Assembly: GCA_020846655.1 (NCBI GenBank)
Contig: JADLDL010000012.1
Location: forward strand, 1-36,090
Direction: 5' to 3'
DNA length: 36,090 nucleotides
Source of the DNA: Saprospiraceae bacterium
GTDB taxonomy: Bacteria; Bacteroidota; Bacteroidia; Chitinophagales; Saprospiraceae
Below are positions 17,501 through 22,927 of this stretch, piece by piece (within the stretch, counting starts at the first letter, position 1; the number at the start of each line of letters is the position of its first letter). Below the pieces are notes generated by a model. The model ran no database searches, was not told the origin of the DNA, and worked only from the letters and a program-made list of their open reading frames with translations. A program made the position numbers and the translations under genes.

Positions 17501-17704
17501 GATGATGGTGTCGGTGCCAATGGGGCATGCGCCAAATGGATTGTTGGAGGCCAGGATTGGGCCGTTGAACACATGTGTTTTGGCGTTTGCCGGAACCGAC
17601 AAAAGGGAAAGGACGATGGCGGCCATCCCGAACAGAAAACCCCGTTGGATTCCTGAGTAGGCCTTCTTTGCTGAAAGAAAAAGGATGTATCTGGCGCTTG
17701 GCAT
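8561..17704 (-). CDS. Giant SprB-like adhesin with HYR repeats and type B T9SS sorting domain
   Basis: A 3047-residue secreted surface protein, most likely a gliding or attachment adhesin. In order: signal peptide ending SVPANA (about residue 41); a lone globular region to about 240; a SprB repeat (SGGTSPYKYKWSSGQTT...GGTYTVTVTDAKGC, about 270-340); one HYR domain; then 22 tandem 80-residue repeats (about 522-2280) of the form VPANxTVSCD...ASDNCD...GETRTDGACPDxYTLTRRWTATDNCGN; six more HYR domains (about 2280-2790); an Ig-like region; and a C-terminal CHU_C/type B sorting domain (about 2951-3047, YIPNVITPNNDGINDYLEI, ending GFIEVFR). Each repeat has four Cys and several Asp-Asn-Cys motifs, suggesting disulfides and calcium binding (inference). 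The ATG at 17704 is preferred over a TTG at 17734. PorP/SprF follows in the same operon. Confidence 0.93.
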   Translation of the reverse strand: MPSARYILFLSAKKAYSGIQRGFLFGMAAIVLSLLSVPANAKTHVFNGPILASNNPFGACPIGTDTIIIRNTFSIDVNYEPIIGGIPYEGLLIVDGGLIDWTSNAYLKLGYPARVILINGGLFKPGSSNAPDCSGLKALYFDTKKTVNCNGIGAPHAFSDVNMAGCVTEIGICCNAFIIETDSSGTVNDLTLCQPGDTAHLSVAGSGQLGYSYLWTPNIGPAGGIYPVAPVNNTNYSVNLTAIFDPYGPEPPYLLTCGGTVTVKINPHINLSASATAVPCASVASGSIDLSVSGGTSPYKYKWSSGQTTQDLANVPGGTYTVTVTDAKGCAEVLTKAVPVQDNTPPTITCPGNAAGIANPGVCTTLIPNINAVFSDNCPTVGVTYALAGATTGTGSGQLSNTVPFSSGNTTVTYTVDDGSNMVSCSFVVTVQDNQLPTASNPAPLLGNLCLSAVPAPNPAVVTNEADNCGTPLVTFLSDNIAGGGGCPGDTLIVLRKYKVADAAGNSVVVTQTIRVVDNQAPAFISVPGNITVECQSIPAVGSPSATDNCSSNPTVSYAGETRSNGACADTYTLTRRWTATDNCGNSVSATQLITVRDQTKPAFTAVPANITVSCDALPAVGVPAASDNCDATVSITYDGQTRTDGACPDSYTLTRRWTATDNCGNTQSTQQTIVVQDLTKPAFTAVPANVTVNCQAIPALGTPSASDNCDAAVAIVFNGETRTDGACADTYSLTRRWTATDNCGNSTSAVQVIAVQDVTQPVFTVLPPNTTVSCDAVPTVGTATASDNCDASVVINFINEVRTNGACPDGYTLTRRWMATDNCGNTAIGSQLITVQDQTKPVFTAVPANVTLSCETIPTVGTPAASDNCDAGVSIAYAGETRTDGACPDTYTLTRIWSATDNCGNSSTTAQVITIRDLTAPVFTAVPPALTVSCDAIPSVGSAAATDNCDATVSIAYSGETRTDGACTDNYTLTRRWVATDNCGNTKSAEQIITVRDQNPPVFTFVPADAVVDCEAIPSIASPTATDNCDASVLITFAGVTQSSGDCTSGGTVIRRWIAADNCGNTATAEQMLMVQDTTKPAFLFVPANITTSCDGILAPGSPTASDNCTSTVDITFNGETRTDGSCPDSYTLLRRWTATDICGNTVSAQQRITVQDLLPPAFANPPANLIVSCDAVPAVDSPVATDNCDAAVTVLFDGETRINGACPGTYGLLRHWTATDNCGNSVTWQQTITVRDLNSPVFTAAPADVTVNCETIPAVGTPVASDNCDANLTITYAGETRTDGVCPNTYTLLRRWMATDNCGNSTATQQTITVQDISVPVFTSVPADATVSCENIPVPGAPTVTDNCTVAVTLVYDGEVRTNGACPDTYTLVRRWTATDQCGNTATAEQTIQVEDLVAPVFSFVPENDTLSCAEVPLVGQPVATDNCATSATILFVGETRVDGNCPDSYSLLRQWTATDNCGNVATATQTLVVQDIEPPVFTFAPADITMECDAVPALETPTASDNCTAAPSITFDGETRTDGPCDNAYLLVRRWTAVDHCGNTTSAVQLVTIVDNTVPQFTSVPAPVTVNCDVIPPVGAPVATDNCDASVTVTYLGEFHDDGNCPNNYVLRRQWSALDNCGNLSTAEQVVTVQDTTRPVLALVPANAVVSCESIPAVGNPIASDNCTTLVPVTYDGETRVDGACPDTYTLFRHWTATDNCGNSAAREQKITVQDVQQPAFTFVPANVTVSCEQVPALDTPAATDNCDQAVAITFDGETRSDGACPDTYTLLRRWTATDNCGNSVQAEQSILVQDTTIPVFTFVPADATVNCEDIPGLGVPAATDNCDAAVAIIFDGEIFTGGNCASGGMVLRRWTAVDNCGNSTTAVQMLTVQDVTKPVFTYIPAPVTVECDAVPSVDTPTATDNCTAQVAISYEGETRTDGACPDTYVLTRRWVAADICGNSDLVEQKITVNDTATPQFTFVPADATVECQVVPAVGQPVATDNCDADVTIVFNGETRTDGLCADSYLLQRRWTATDNCGNSVTTQQFITVRDLTAPEFTFAPASLTTSCAAIPSVGVPVANDNCDATVTIVYAGETRTNGNCPDSYTLTRRWTATDNCGNAVSTEQIISVLDNTPPQFTSVPANTTVSCESVPAYQSPVATDNCATNVTVSFDGETRTDGFCLDTYLLTRRWTATDNCGNTVSTQQLITVRDITPPVFISKPANITVSCDSVPAPETPVATDNCDGSISLVYLGESVVSSNSPTTYLMKRRWTATDNCGNSMLAEQFISVQDLLVPTIICPPSVSVDANAATCNTPATFEAPFTADNCSDDVLVTASSVSGDVFPIGTTIIVLTAKDESGNTSTCTFTVLVADTTLPVMTNCPANITVTTPDSGCEAKVNWTAPTVLDPCDTYAIVPVPSVAPGSMFATGHTTVEYLAQDSSGNTVACSFVVTVDEKVPPVLSNCPTDILLFTDNCKAVADWTPPVATDNCQLDTLTSNIQPGTSFAEGKTVVTYSTSDVWGNTAECSFTVTVKDIVQPQFSGCPSDTVVNAAGACSIVVNWDLPTAIDNCTAAPHVFATPMPGADYPVGHTLVSVFVEDPSGNQDTCQFKITVIGPPLGFAAVPADQAFIGCSATATWTPPAPTGVCGPVDVVSNFKPGDTFPVGTTVVEYTVTDTLGNSAQTSFSITVTESIAPQIDCPASPVLVNISGTILSDPDKFLVLTDTVVGCDGVELSFSLPSATDNCSAPLVEQLAGPATGTFFAIGTQVLAFKTTDAAGNTAMCMVDIQVSGLQPLDPQISDKIGCAGDDITLSTPVIPGAVYIWDGPEAPYPNTNTLLIENLAPKKTGIYTVQANWNGCLTPLDSALVRQAVLPDAIDDLDYQVETSTLLDSIDVTLNDFLEYDDYKVTLLTELEGLTETGNGTFSYQAGPQNGRVNFLYKLCSEACPDLCDEAAVTITIRETFCSYIPNVITPNNDGINDYLEIPCLETELYPNNSLIIYNQWGDKVFQASPYLNDPVHAWQGTLDGRAGQALPDGTYFYFFQPDPEKSAMSGFIEVFR
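10870..16140 (-). repeat. 22 tandem 240-bp repeats within the giant adhesin gene
   Basis: The codons for RRWTATDNCGN recur every 240 bases from about 15961 to 10921 with no indel in any of 21 intervals, so all 22 units are exactly 80 codons. Units have diverged in sequence, but some neighbours still share runs of about 30 identical bases (for example around 15721 and 15961). A degenerate unit at about 16201 is also in register. The pair of units with SGG instead of the usual PDxY (14521-14580 and 12121-12180) and the units with ICGN (14274 and 11874) both lie exactly 2400 bases apart. Confidence 0.95.
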
Positions 17705-18153
17705 AGAGATCTGGTTAGGAGTCGTTTTGAACAAATTCAGGTGTAGTGGTATGATTATGATGCTTTCTTACGAAAATCAATCGTTAATGTCACATGTTGA
17801 ATGCAACAATTCACTTACAAGCGGGAAGCGGATGAGCCGTAGGCCAACAGCATACGGAAGCCAAGGGACAAAACGTCCTGGCATAAAAGGCAAACCGAGT
17901 CAGGCAAACTGGATAAGATTGGTAGTGAGCAGCTACCTCATGGTTGCAACTCCTTACTTGAGGCAACCTGGAATTCTACATTTAACCGAGGAAAGGGAGC
18001 AGAGGGGATGAGTTGTAGAAAGGCCAGGCCAAGGTATTAAATTTCCTAAAATGCGCCCAAAAATGTGCCAAAAAAGATTACTTAGCCCCTATTTGGAACT
18101 CATTTGCAGTTCCTTAGGAGAAATTAAATGAGTGGCTACTTTCCGGATCAACC
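17705..18153. other. Divergent intergenic region between adhesin and DUF1573 gene
   Basis: About 450 bases holding the promoters of two divergent genes. No full TAnnTTTG box is seen on the minus strand; TGAATTTG at 17739-17732 is one base off. A small hairpin with GGTTGC/GCAACC arms lies at 17942-17968 and GGAACT/AGTTCC arms lie near 18094-18112. The open frame on plus (17685-18011) has no recognisable protein character. Nothing else is seen. Confidence 0.5.
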
Positions 18154-18161
18154 TATCTTTG
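18154..18161 (+). promoter_or_regulatory. -7 box of the DUF1573 gene
   Basis: TATCTTTG, a full match to the Bacteroidota -7 box, lies 30 bases before the ATG at 18192. No TTG is found at 19-21 nt upstream, so the promoter is only half supported. Confidence 0.45.
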
Positions 18162-18191
18162 CAGTTCCTCATCTTTTCACCGTTTTCCGTT

Positions 18192-18812
18192 ATGCGCATC
18201 CACCCGATTATTCTCCTGTGCTTTTTTGCTGCTGCTACCCTTGTTCCGGTGGCAGCTGACGCACAGGTGCCGCTTACCGATATTCGCCCCCTGCTCAAGA
18301 CCTTGAAAAAAGATAAAAAACTTCAACTCCTGGAATACCTGCGCCATTTAGGCGCCAACATCGACGATGAAATCCAGCAGAGCTACCAGGCGGTAGCCAA
18401 AAAAGGACAACTGCAAACTGTTGAATACCTGCAAACCCTGAAACAAGATCCGGCCAAACTGCCGGTTACTACGGTGCAGTGGGACCGCGACACGATTTTT
18501 TTTGGTGAAATCCCCGAGGGCAGCCCCGTAATCGATTCGTTTGTGATCACCAACACCGGCAATCACCCGTACCTGATTTCCCGCTACACTACCACCTGCG
18601 ACTGCGCGGTGTTGAAGTACCCCGCCCACCCGGTCATGCCCGGCGAAAAAGCCATCTTGCGGGCCGAATTTGACACCCGGACCAAAGCAGGCACTGCCAC
18701 GCCGGCTATAATTGTGTACGACAATTCGTCGCCCAACAAACGCTCGATCCTATTTCTGAAAGGTTTGGTCAGCCCCCGGAAACAAACCCGGAAAAAACCC
18801 TGGGACGATTAG
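18192..18812 (+). CDS. DUF1573 domain secreted protein
   Basis: A 206-residue exported protein. Signal peptide MRIHPIILLCFFAAATLVPVAADA is cut before Gln25. A helical, lysine-rich stretch with KKDKKLQLLEYL and a second similar VEYLQTLK segment spans about 30-90. A DUF1573 domain follows at about 97-190, with GEIPEGSPVIDSFVITNTGN, the CDC pair (TTTCDCAV) and the ending ATPAIIVYDNSS, which is the immunoglobulin-like ASH-type fold common in Bacteroidota periplasmic or surface proteins. The tail RKQTRKKPWDD is basic. The ATG at 18192 was chosen because it begins the signal peptide; a GTG 20 codons upstream lies before the -7 box. It converges on gldD with 7 bases between the stops. Molecular role unknown. 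Confidence 0.87.
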   Translation: MRIHPIILLCFFAAATLVPVAADAQVPLTDIRPLLKTLKKDKKLQLLEYLRHLGANIDDEIQQSYQAVAKKGQLQTVEYLQTLKQDPAKLPVTTVQWDRDTIFFGEIPEGSPVIDSFVITNTGNHPYLISRYTTTCDCAVLKYPAHPVMPGEKAILRAEFDTRTKAGTATPAIIVYDNSSPNKRSILFLKGLVSPRKQTRKKPWDD

Positions 18813-18819
18813 CCCAGGC

Positions 18820-19419
18820 CTACTGCCATTTCAGGCTTTCCACCAGGCGATTGACGTCCTGTTTCATAAACGACAGCACCGGAGCCATCGAGTCGGGTTG
18901 GATTTGGCCGTTGAAATACAAGGCGCCGCGCAAAAAATTCTGAGTGGAATCTGTAAGAAAAAACTGGTAGGAAGAAGCCGCCGCGCCATCAATGGAAAAC
19001 ACAATGCCGTGTACCCGATCCGCCTGGCGGTGCACCGGAATCTCTTCGATGTAATTGGCTTTGATGTTGTGTTTTTGCGCCATCGTGAACGCGTCCTGCA
19101 CCAACTCATCCAGGCGGGCCCGGCTGGTGACCGGGTAGTAGCTGCAATATACTTTGGCGTTCAGGTCCGGCACACTGATGTTGAACCAGCAATCGCTCTT
19201 GGGTTTTTCACCAAAAAACGTCGTATCGTGCTCCACAAGGGCATACTTCGGCATGTCGAACGTGAAATGGCAATAAGACTGGTCGAACGGCGCGTATGCC
19301 TTTTCCGGGTATACCACTTTCGGAAAGGCGCGGGGTTTGGGCACCGGGACGTATTCTTCGCAGGCCGTCAGCCCGGACAGTAAAAACAAGACAGCAGCCA
19401 AAAAAGGTGTTCTACGCAT
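18820..19419 (-). CDS. gldD: Gliding motility lipoprotein GldD
   Basis: A 199-residue lipoprotein. GldD is required for gliding and for T9SS function in F. johnsoniae, although its exact role is not known. The lipobox is LTAC with Cys20, followed by the family features VPVPKPRAFPKVVYPEKAY, a central YCSYYPV strand, AQKHNIKANYIEE, and the highly conserved end SYQFFLTDSTQNFLRGALYF then DSMAPVLSFMKQDVNRLVESLKW. Length matches the family (about 190). The ATG at 19419 gives a lipoprotein signal; an upstream ATG adds 20 non-lipoprotein residues. It lies 44 bases downstream of the nuclease gene on the same strand and may share its transcript. A near-consensus CACCTTTG box at 19452-19445 could give it its own promoter. 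Confidence 0.92.
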   Translation of the reverse strand: MRRTPFLAAVLFLLSGLTACEEYVPVPKPRAFPKVVYPEKAYAPFDQSYCHFTFDMPKYALVEHDTTFFGEKPKSDCWFNISVPDLNAKVYCSYYPVTSRARLDELVQDAFTMAQKHNIKANYIEEIPVHRQADRVHGIVFSIDGAAASSYQFFLTDSTQNFLRGALYFNGQIQPDSMAPVLSFMKQDVNRLVESLKWQ

Positions 19420-19463
19420 ATAGGTTGTTCTGTATTGGACCGGACAAAGGTGCGGCAAAAAAT

Positions 19464-20363
19464 TTATCTGGCATTCCATTCGTCCAATCGCTTCTTGTAG
19501 CGGCCCTGGTTGACGGGCCAGGCATCTAAGTCAAGTTTGTTTTCCAGCGCTTCCTTTTCACCACTCAGCAGTTGTGGAAAAAAATCGAGGCCGGTCAGTT
19601 TTTCCGCCTGGTCGATTGAGCCGGCAAAATCCATCACCGGCCGGGTATTCATTTCGTTGGGCAAAACGAAGGCAATGGCTTGTTGTTGTTCCGGCGCCAG
19701 CAACACTTTAAAATAGGCAGCCGGCACAGTTACCTTGCTGAACCCGATCTGGCCTTTCCCTGCCCGGGTCAGTACCGGGCCGGTCACTACATAGAGGTGG
19801 TTGAATTTCCGCGCCCAATCGCGGGTACACTCCTCCAGTTCTCGCCAAATCCCTCCATTAAAGGCTTTCACCTGGGGGCTCATGTTGCTCATAAAAAACG
19901 ACTCGCTCATGGCCAGCGTATCAAAAGCCATATCGGCTGCCGGGCACAGGTGCCCCCGGTCGTAGCCGCTGCCGCTGTAGTCGCGCGGGGTGGCACTCTC
20001 GGTGCGCACGCCAGGGTCGGGGCGGAAAGAGGTGGCGCGCTCCACCCAGTTTTCGTTCAGGCGGTCGCGGGTCAGTTCGTACACCACCCATTCGGCTTGC
20101 TCGTGCTCTTCGGCATACGACAAGGTGTAATAACTGTGTCGCACAAGTTCACCGGTAGTGGAATGCGGCAACAAGTTGTCTGAAACGGTACTGGGCCCAC
20201 TAACCGGTACCTGCGGGAGTTCGGTCCGGGGGCCGGTATCGGGTTCGCCGGTTTTTTTGCCGGAAAATTGATTGAAGATCCAGAAAGCCAGGCCGGCCAG
20301 GATTGCAAAAAGTCCGGTTTTAAAAACAATGCCACCGGAGTCGGAAGTAGATTTTCGCGCCAT
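19464..20363 (-). CDS. DNA/RNA non-specific endonuclease (NUC1 family), membrane-anchored
   Basis: A 299-residue beta-beta-alpha-metal nuclease that cuts DNA and RNA without sequence preference. A single membrane segment (about 13-31, VFKTGLFAILAGLAFWIF) and a Pro-rich linker precede the catalytic domain. The catalytic His is in DRGH (135-138), and NMSPQ (160-164) and FNGGIWRELE (168-177) carry the metal-binding Asn169 and the conserved Glu177. With no cleavage site after the segment, it probably stays in the inner membrane facing the periplasm, where it could degrade incoming nucleic acid. The ATG at 20363 is preferred: the much longer open frame to 21104 lies antisense to the chitinase gene. 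A TATGTTTG promoter box lies at 20389-20382, 18 bases upstream. Confidence 0.92.
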   Translation of the reverse strand: MARKSTSDSGGIVFKTGLFAILAGLAFWIFNQFSGKKTGEPDTGPRTELPQVPVSGPSTVSDNLLPHSTTGELVRHSYYTLSYAEEHEQAEWVVYELTRDRLNENWVERATSFRPDPGVRTESATPRDYSGSGYDRGHLCPAADMAFDTLAMSESFFMSNMSPQVKAFNGGIWRELEECTRDWARKFNHLYVVTGPVLTRAGKGQIGFSKVTVPAAYFKVLLAPEQQQAIAFVLPNEMNTRPVMDFAGSIDQAEKLTGLDFFPQLLSGEKEALENKLDLDAWPVNQGRYKKRLDEWNAR

Positions 20364-20381
20364 TTCAAAAAAATTGTTGGG

Positions 20382-20389
20382 CAAACATA
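20382..20389 (-). promoter_or_regulatory. -7 box of the nuclease gene
   Basis: TATGTTTG on the minus strand fully matches TAnnTTTG and lies 18 bases before the ATG at 20363. No TTG is seen at the usual 19-21 nt further upstream. Confidence 0.5.
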
Positions 20390-20555
20390 AACTTTTTGTT
20401 GAACAAGCGTGGGATAAAAAATCAAGCGCCACGGATAGCGATTGGAACAAAAAAGGAGTTTCATGACAATTCCTTGCGCGGTTTTTCACAAAATTGTCGC
20501 GCCTAAGGTTTTGCCGGCACCCTGTTTTAATCTTTTTGTCAAGATATCTGAATGT

Positions 20556-22082
20556 ATGCGCAACATCTTTCCTTTTTTGCTGCTCCTGTTGTCCTGCAGT
20601 GGCATCACCCAACCGGCCCAGAAGTTGGTGGTGGGCTATTACCCTGGCTGGCGGTGGTACGAACGCAACAAACTGGTCACACCGGCTACCCTGGACTACA
20701 GCAAATACGATGTCCTGAACTACGCCTTCCTGAACCTGGAAACCGATGGCACCCTGAGCCTGACCGATCCCTGGGCAGACAAAAACCTCTTGCTCGGCCC
20801 CATTAACCGGGCCGTAGCCCCCGCGCAATACGACCAGGACCGATCCCTCGGCAACCCTGCGTTTCACAAACCCGGCAAGCGGTTCAGTGATTTCGCACAC
20901 AAAAATAAGGTGCGGTTTCTGGTCTCTATCGGCGGCTGGGCGCATTCGGGTTCGTTTTCCGAGGTAGCGGCCAGCGCCGCCAAACGCGCCGTTTTTGCCA
21001 GCCAATGCAATCAAATTGTACGGCTGTACAACCTGGACGGCATCGATATCGACTGGGAATATCCGGGCTACCCGGAACGCACCGTCAACAGCGGCGACAA
21101 ACAAAATTTAACCCTGTTGTTGCGCCAGGTCCGCGATTCGCTGGATGCCCAGGAGGGCAAATTGAAACGGGATCTGATGCTGACGGCCGCATTTGGCGCT
21201 TCTCCAAAACACATGGCACAGGTCGAATGGCCGCAGGTAAGCAAGATCCTGGACGGTATCAACCTGATGGCCTACGCCTTTTATGGTCATTGGGACCCCG
21301 TTTCGAACCACAACGCCCCCTTGTTTCCACCCCTGAACGCTACGCAATCGGGCAACAGTTGTAGCGAAGCCGTGCAGAATTTGCTGGATTTCGGCGTGCC
21401 GTCGATCAAAATCAACCTGGGGCTGGCTTTTTACGGCCGCACCCAGATCACCGCCGGGCCGGCCGGCCTGCACGTGCAAAGTATGGGTTGCGCCGATACT
21501 GTGGCGTTTGCCAACAAGGCCAGTACACCGCAATACTATGAAATTGCCGCACGCCTGAGCGGCTATGATTACCGCTGGGATGAGGTGGCCCAAGCGCCCT
21601 ACCTGACCGGAAAAGCCGGCAAACCGTCGTTTGTTTCTTTTGACGATGAAAAATCGCTTGCCCTCAAAGCACAATTTGCCAAAAGCCGAAACCTCCACGG
21701 AGTGGTTATTTGGGATATTACCGCCGACTACCTGGAGACTGCACCCGGCTCGGGCGCCATTGCCAGCACACCGCTGGCAGCAGCCATCCGCCGCGCCCTG
21801 AGTAGTGCCAGTTCGGCAGTGCCGGCGGTGTTGGCCGGCGCGACCATCTGCGTATTTCCCAACCCCACGCCCAACGGGTACCTCCAGATTTTCACCAACG
21901 CCGTGGACCGGGCCCGTACCGAGCTGACCCTGTTCGATACCAAAGGCCAGCAACTACACAAAACGACCTTCCTCGAAGCCTCGCACCGCCTGGATTTGCG
22001 CGCCTTGCCCGCCGGGCCCTACCTGGTGCAGGTCCGCCGGGGCAGCGAAGCGCCGATATTGGTGCGGGTGATGAAAAAGTAG
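20556..22082 (+). CDS. GH18 chitinase with type A T9SS sorting domain
   Basis: A 508-residue exported glycosidase likely to hydrolyse chitin or related beta-1,4-GlcNAc polymers. The N-terminal signal is MRNIFPFLLLLLSCSG; the LLSC could be a weak lipobox, but a standard signal peptide fits T9SS cargo better. The GH18 barrel spans about 23-415, with SIGGWAHSGSF at 124-134 and the catalytic DGIDIDWEYP at 161-170, where Glu168 is the acid; MAYAFYGHWD follows later. The last 80 residues carry a type A sorting domain (VFPNPTPNGYLQIF, LTLFDTKGQQL, LPAGPYLVQV, ending RVMKK) that directs T9SS export and anchoring. The ATG at 20556 was chosen because it starts the signal; 38 codons upstream are open but unlike a signal. 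It is divergent from the nuclease gene. Confidence 0.94.
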   Translation: MRNIFPFLLLLLSCSGITQPAQKLVVGYYPGWRWYERNKLVTPATLDYSKYDVLNYAFLNLETDGTLSLTDPWADKNLLLGPINRAVAPAQYDQDRSLGNPAFHKPGKRFSDFAHKNKVRFLVSIGGWAHSGSFSEVAASAAKRAVFASQCNQIVRLYNLDGIDIDWEYPGYPERTVNSGDKQNLTLLLRQVRDSLDAQEGKLKRDLMLTAAFGASPKHMAQVEWPQVSKILDGINLMAYAFYGHWDPVSNHNAPLFPPLNATQSGNSCSEAVQNLLDFGVPSIKINLGLAFYGRTQITAGPAGLHVQSMGCADTVAFANKASTPQYYEIAARLSGYDYRWDEVAQAPYLTGKAGKPSFVSFDDEKSLALKAQFAKSRNLHGVVIWDITADYLETAPGSGAIASTPLAAAIRRALSSASSAVPAVLAGATICVFPNPTPNGYLQIFTNAVDRARTELTLFDTKGQQLHKTTFLEASHRLDLRALPAGPYLVQVRRGSEAPILVRVMKK

Positions 22083-22092
22083 TGGCCGGGCA

Positions 22093-22125
22093 TTTGGAAA
22101 ATAAAGCAAGATCCTTTTATCTTTG
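22093..22125 (+). promoter_or_regulatory. Promoter of the CAU tRNA
   Basis: TTTG (22093-22096), 21 nt, then TATCTTTG (22118-22125). The box and the next 8 bases (to 22133) are identical to those at tRNA-Leu. Confidence 0.72.
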
Positions 22126-22154
22126 CACCCGCTAAAAAAAGCAGTTCCTTTTTT

Positions 22155-22228
22155 GGCGCGGTAGCTCAGCCGGTTAGAGCGTATGATTCATAATCATAAG
22201 GTCGGGAGTTCAAGTCTCCCCCGCGCTA
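22155..22228 (+). tRNA. tRNA-Met (anticodon CAU; elongator type, or tRNA-Ile2)
   Basis: 74 nt. The acceptor stem is GGCGCGG (22155-22161) with CCGCGCT, with a G-U first pair and discriminator A22228. The D arm is GCTC...GAGC, the anticodon loop TTCATAA closes on TATGA/TCATA, and the T arm is GGGAGTTCAAGTCTCCC. A paired 1-72 position argues against initiator tRNA. Elongator Met and lysidine-modified Ile2 share the CAU anticodon and cannot be separated with certainty here. CCA is not encoded. Confidence 0.93.
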
Positions 22229-22238
22229 CATCTTCAAA

Positions 22239-22268
22239 ACGTCGTGCCCGTTGGCCCGGCGTTTTTTT
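22239..22268 (+). terminator. Terminator of the CAU tRNA
   Basis: ACGTCGTGCC (22239-22248) pairs with GGCCCGGCGT (22253-22262) with one mismatch and a T-G pair, and is followed by seven T (22262-22268). It starts 10 bases after the tRNA. Confidence 0.72.
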
Positions 22269-22290
22269 ATTGCCCCTACCCTACCCGCGC

Positions 22291-22320
22291 AAAAAATGCC
22301 CCGGCTATTTCAACCGGAGC
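22291..22320 (-). terminator. Terminator of the CBS-domain gene
   Basis: On the minus strand GCTCCGG (22320-22314) pairs with CCGGGGC (22304-22298) with one U-G pair, followed by A and six T (22296-22291). It lies 45 bases after the CBS gene stop. Confidence 0.65.
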
Positions 22321-22365
22321 AAATTGCATCAACATAAAAAACAAAACTATCGCGGTTCAGGCACG

Positions 22366-22824
22366 CTATACGCCGGGATCTTCCACGGCATCCGCGTATT
22401 CCATAAACACTTTTTCCAAAACCTTCATTAAGTCGTAGGTGGTAATGATGCCCACCAAATGTTGCCGGTCATCCACTACCGGCAAGGAGTGAAACTGATT
22501 GGCTTTAAAAATTCGCAGTGCCGTTTCGACCGTATCCATATGGTTCAGGCACAGCAAATGTTTGGTCATAACTTCCTCCACCTTCAGGGCATGCAGCACC
22601 TTTTCGTTGGTTCGTTCATCCTGCGGATTATCGAAAACATCGCGGATCAGCGACAGGTAGTCGGTGTAACTGACCAACCCAACCAATTTGCTGTCCGATA
22701 CTACCGGAATGTGGTGGAAGCCGCGTTTTTCAAATATTTGCCGCACTTCCTCCATCGTATCGGAAGGTTTCACCACCTCCGGTTTGCGGGTCATGATCCG
22801 GGAAATGGGTGTAGTCGCTTGCAT
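22366..22824 (-). CDS. Tandem CBS-domain protein
   Basis: A 152-residue cytosolic protein made of two CBS domains (about 8-62 and 84-140) and little else. The first has IMTRKPEVVKPSDTMEEVRQIFEKRGFHHIPVV and the second EVMTKHLLCLNHMDTVETALRIF, then FHSLPVVDDRQHLVGIITTYDLM. A CBS pair (Bateman module) usually binds adenine nucleotides such as AMP, ATP or NAD and senses energy state. The partner is not in the polypeptide; the neighbouring tandem Usp gene, 103 bases upstream on the same strand, is a plausible functional companion, since Usp and CBS proteins often occur together in stress responses. The ATG at 22824 was chosen because the CBS motif starts directly after it. It has its own candidate promoter at 22856-22886. 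Confidence 0.92.
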   Translation of the reverse strand: MQATTPISRIMTRKPEVVKPSDTMEEVRQIFEKRGFHHIPVVSDSKLVGLVSYTDYLSLIRDVFDNPQDERTNEKVLHALKVEEVMTKHLLCLNHMDTVETALRIFKANQFHSLPVVDDRQHLVGIITTYDLMKVLEKVFMEYADAVEDPGV

Positions 22825-22855
22825 AATCCGTTCAGTTGTAATAATTTTTATGATA

Positions 22856-22886
22856 CAAAATTGCCGGTGGAACCGGGCCGGGACAA
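22856..22886 (-). promoter_or_regulatory. Candidate promoter of the CBS gene
   Basis: On the minus strand TTG (22886-22884) is followed after 20 nt by CAATTTTG (22863-22856), one base off TAnnTTTG. It lies between the Usp stop and the CBS start. Confidence 0.4.
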
Positions 22887-22927
22887 TGATTTCTGTCAAA
22901 CAACACAGCGACCTTCATCGCTGCGCG

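Noticed and set aside
17685-18011. 108-residue plus-strand ORF at the adhesin start
   Set aside because: It runs antisense over the adhesin signal peptide, has no promoter and no recognisable composition.
20364-21104. Upstream extension of the nuclease ORF (546 residues in total)
   Set aside because: The extension is antisense to the GH18 gene, unlike any nuclease N-terminus, and precedes a proper -7 box and ATG.
21108-21953. 281-residue minus-strand ORF opposite the chitinase
   Set aside because: It is a shadow of the GH18 gene; no domain and no start context.
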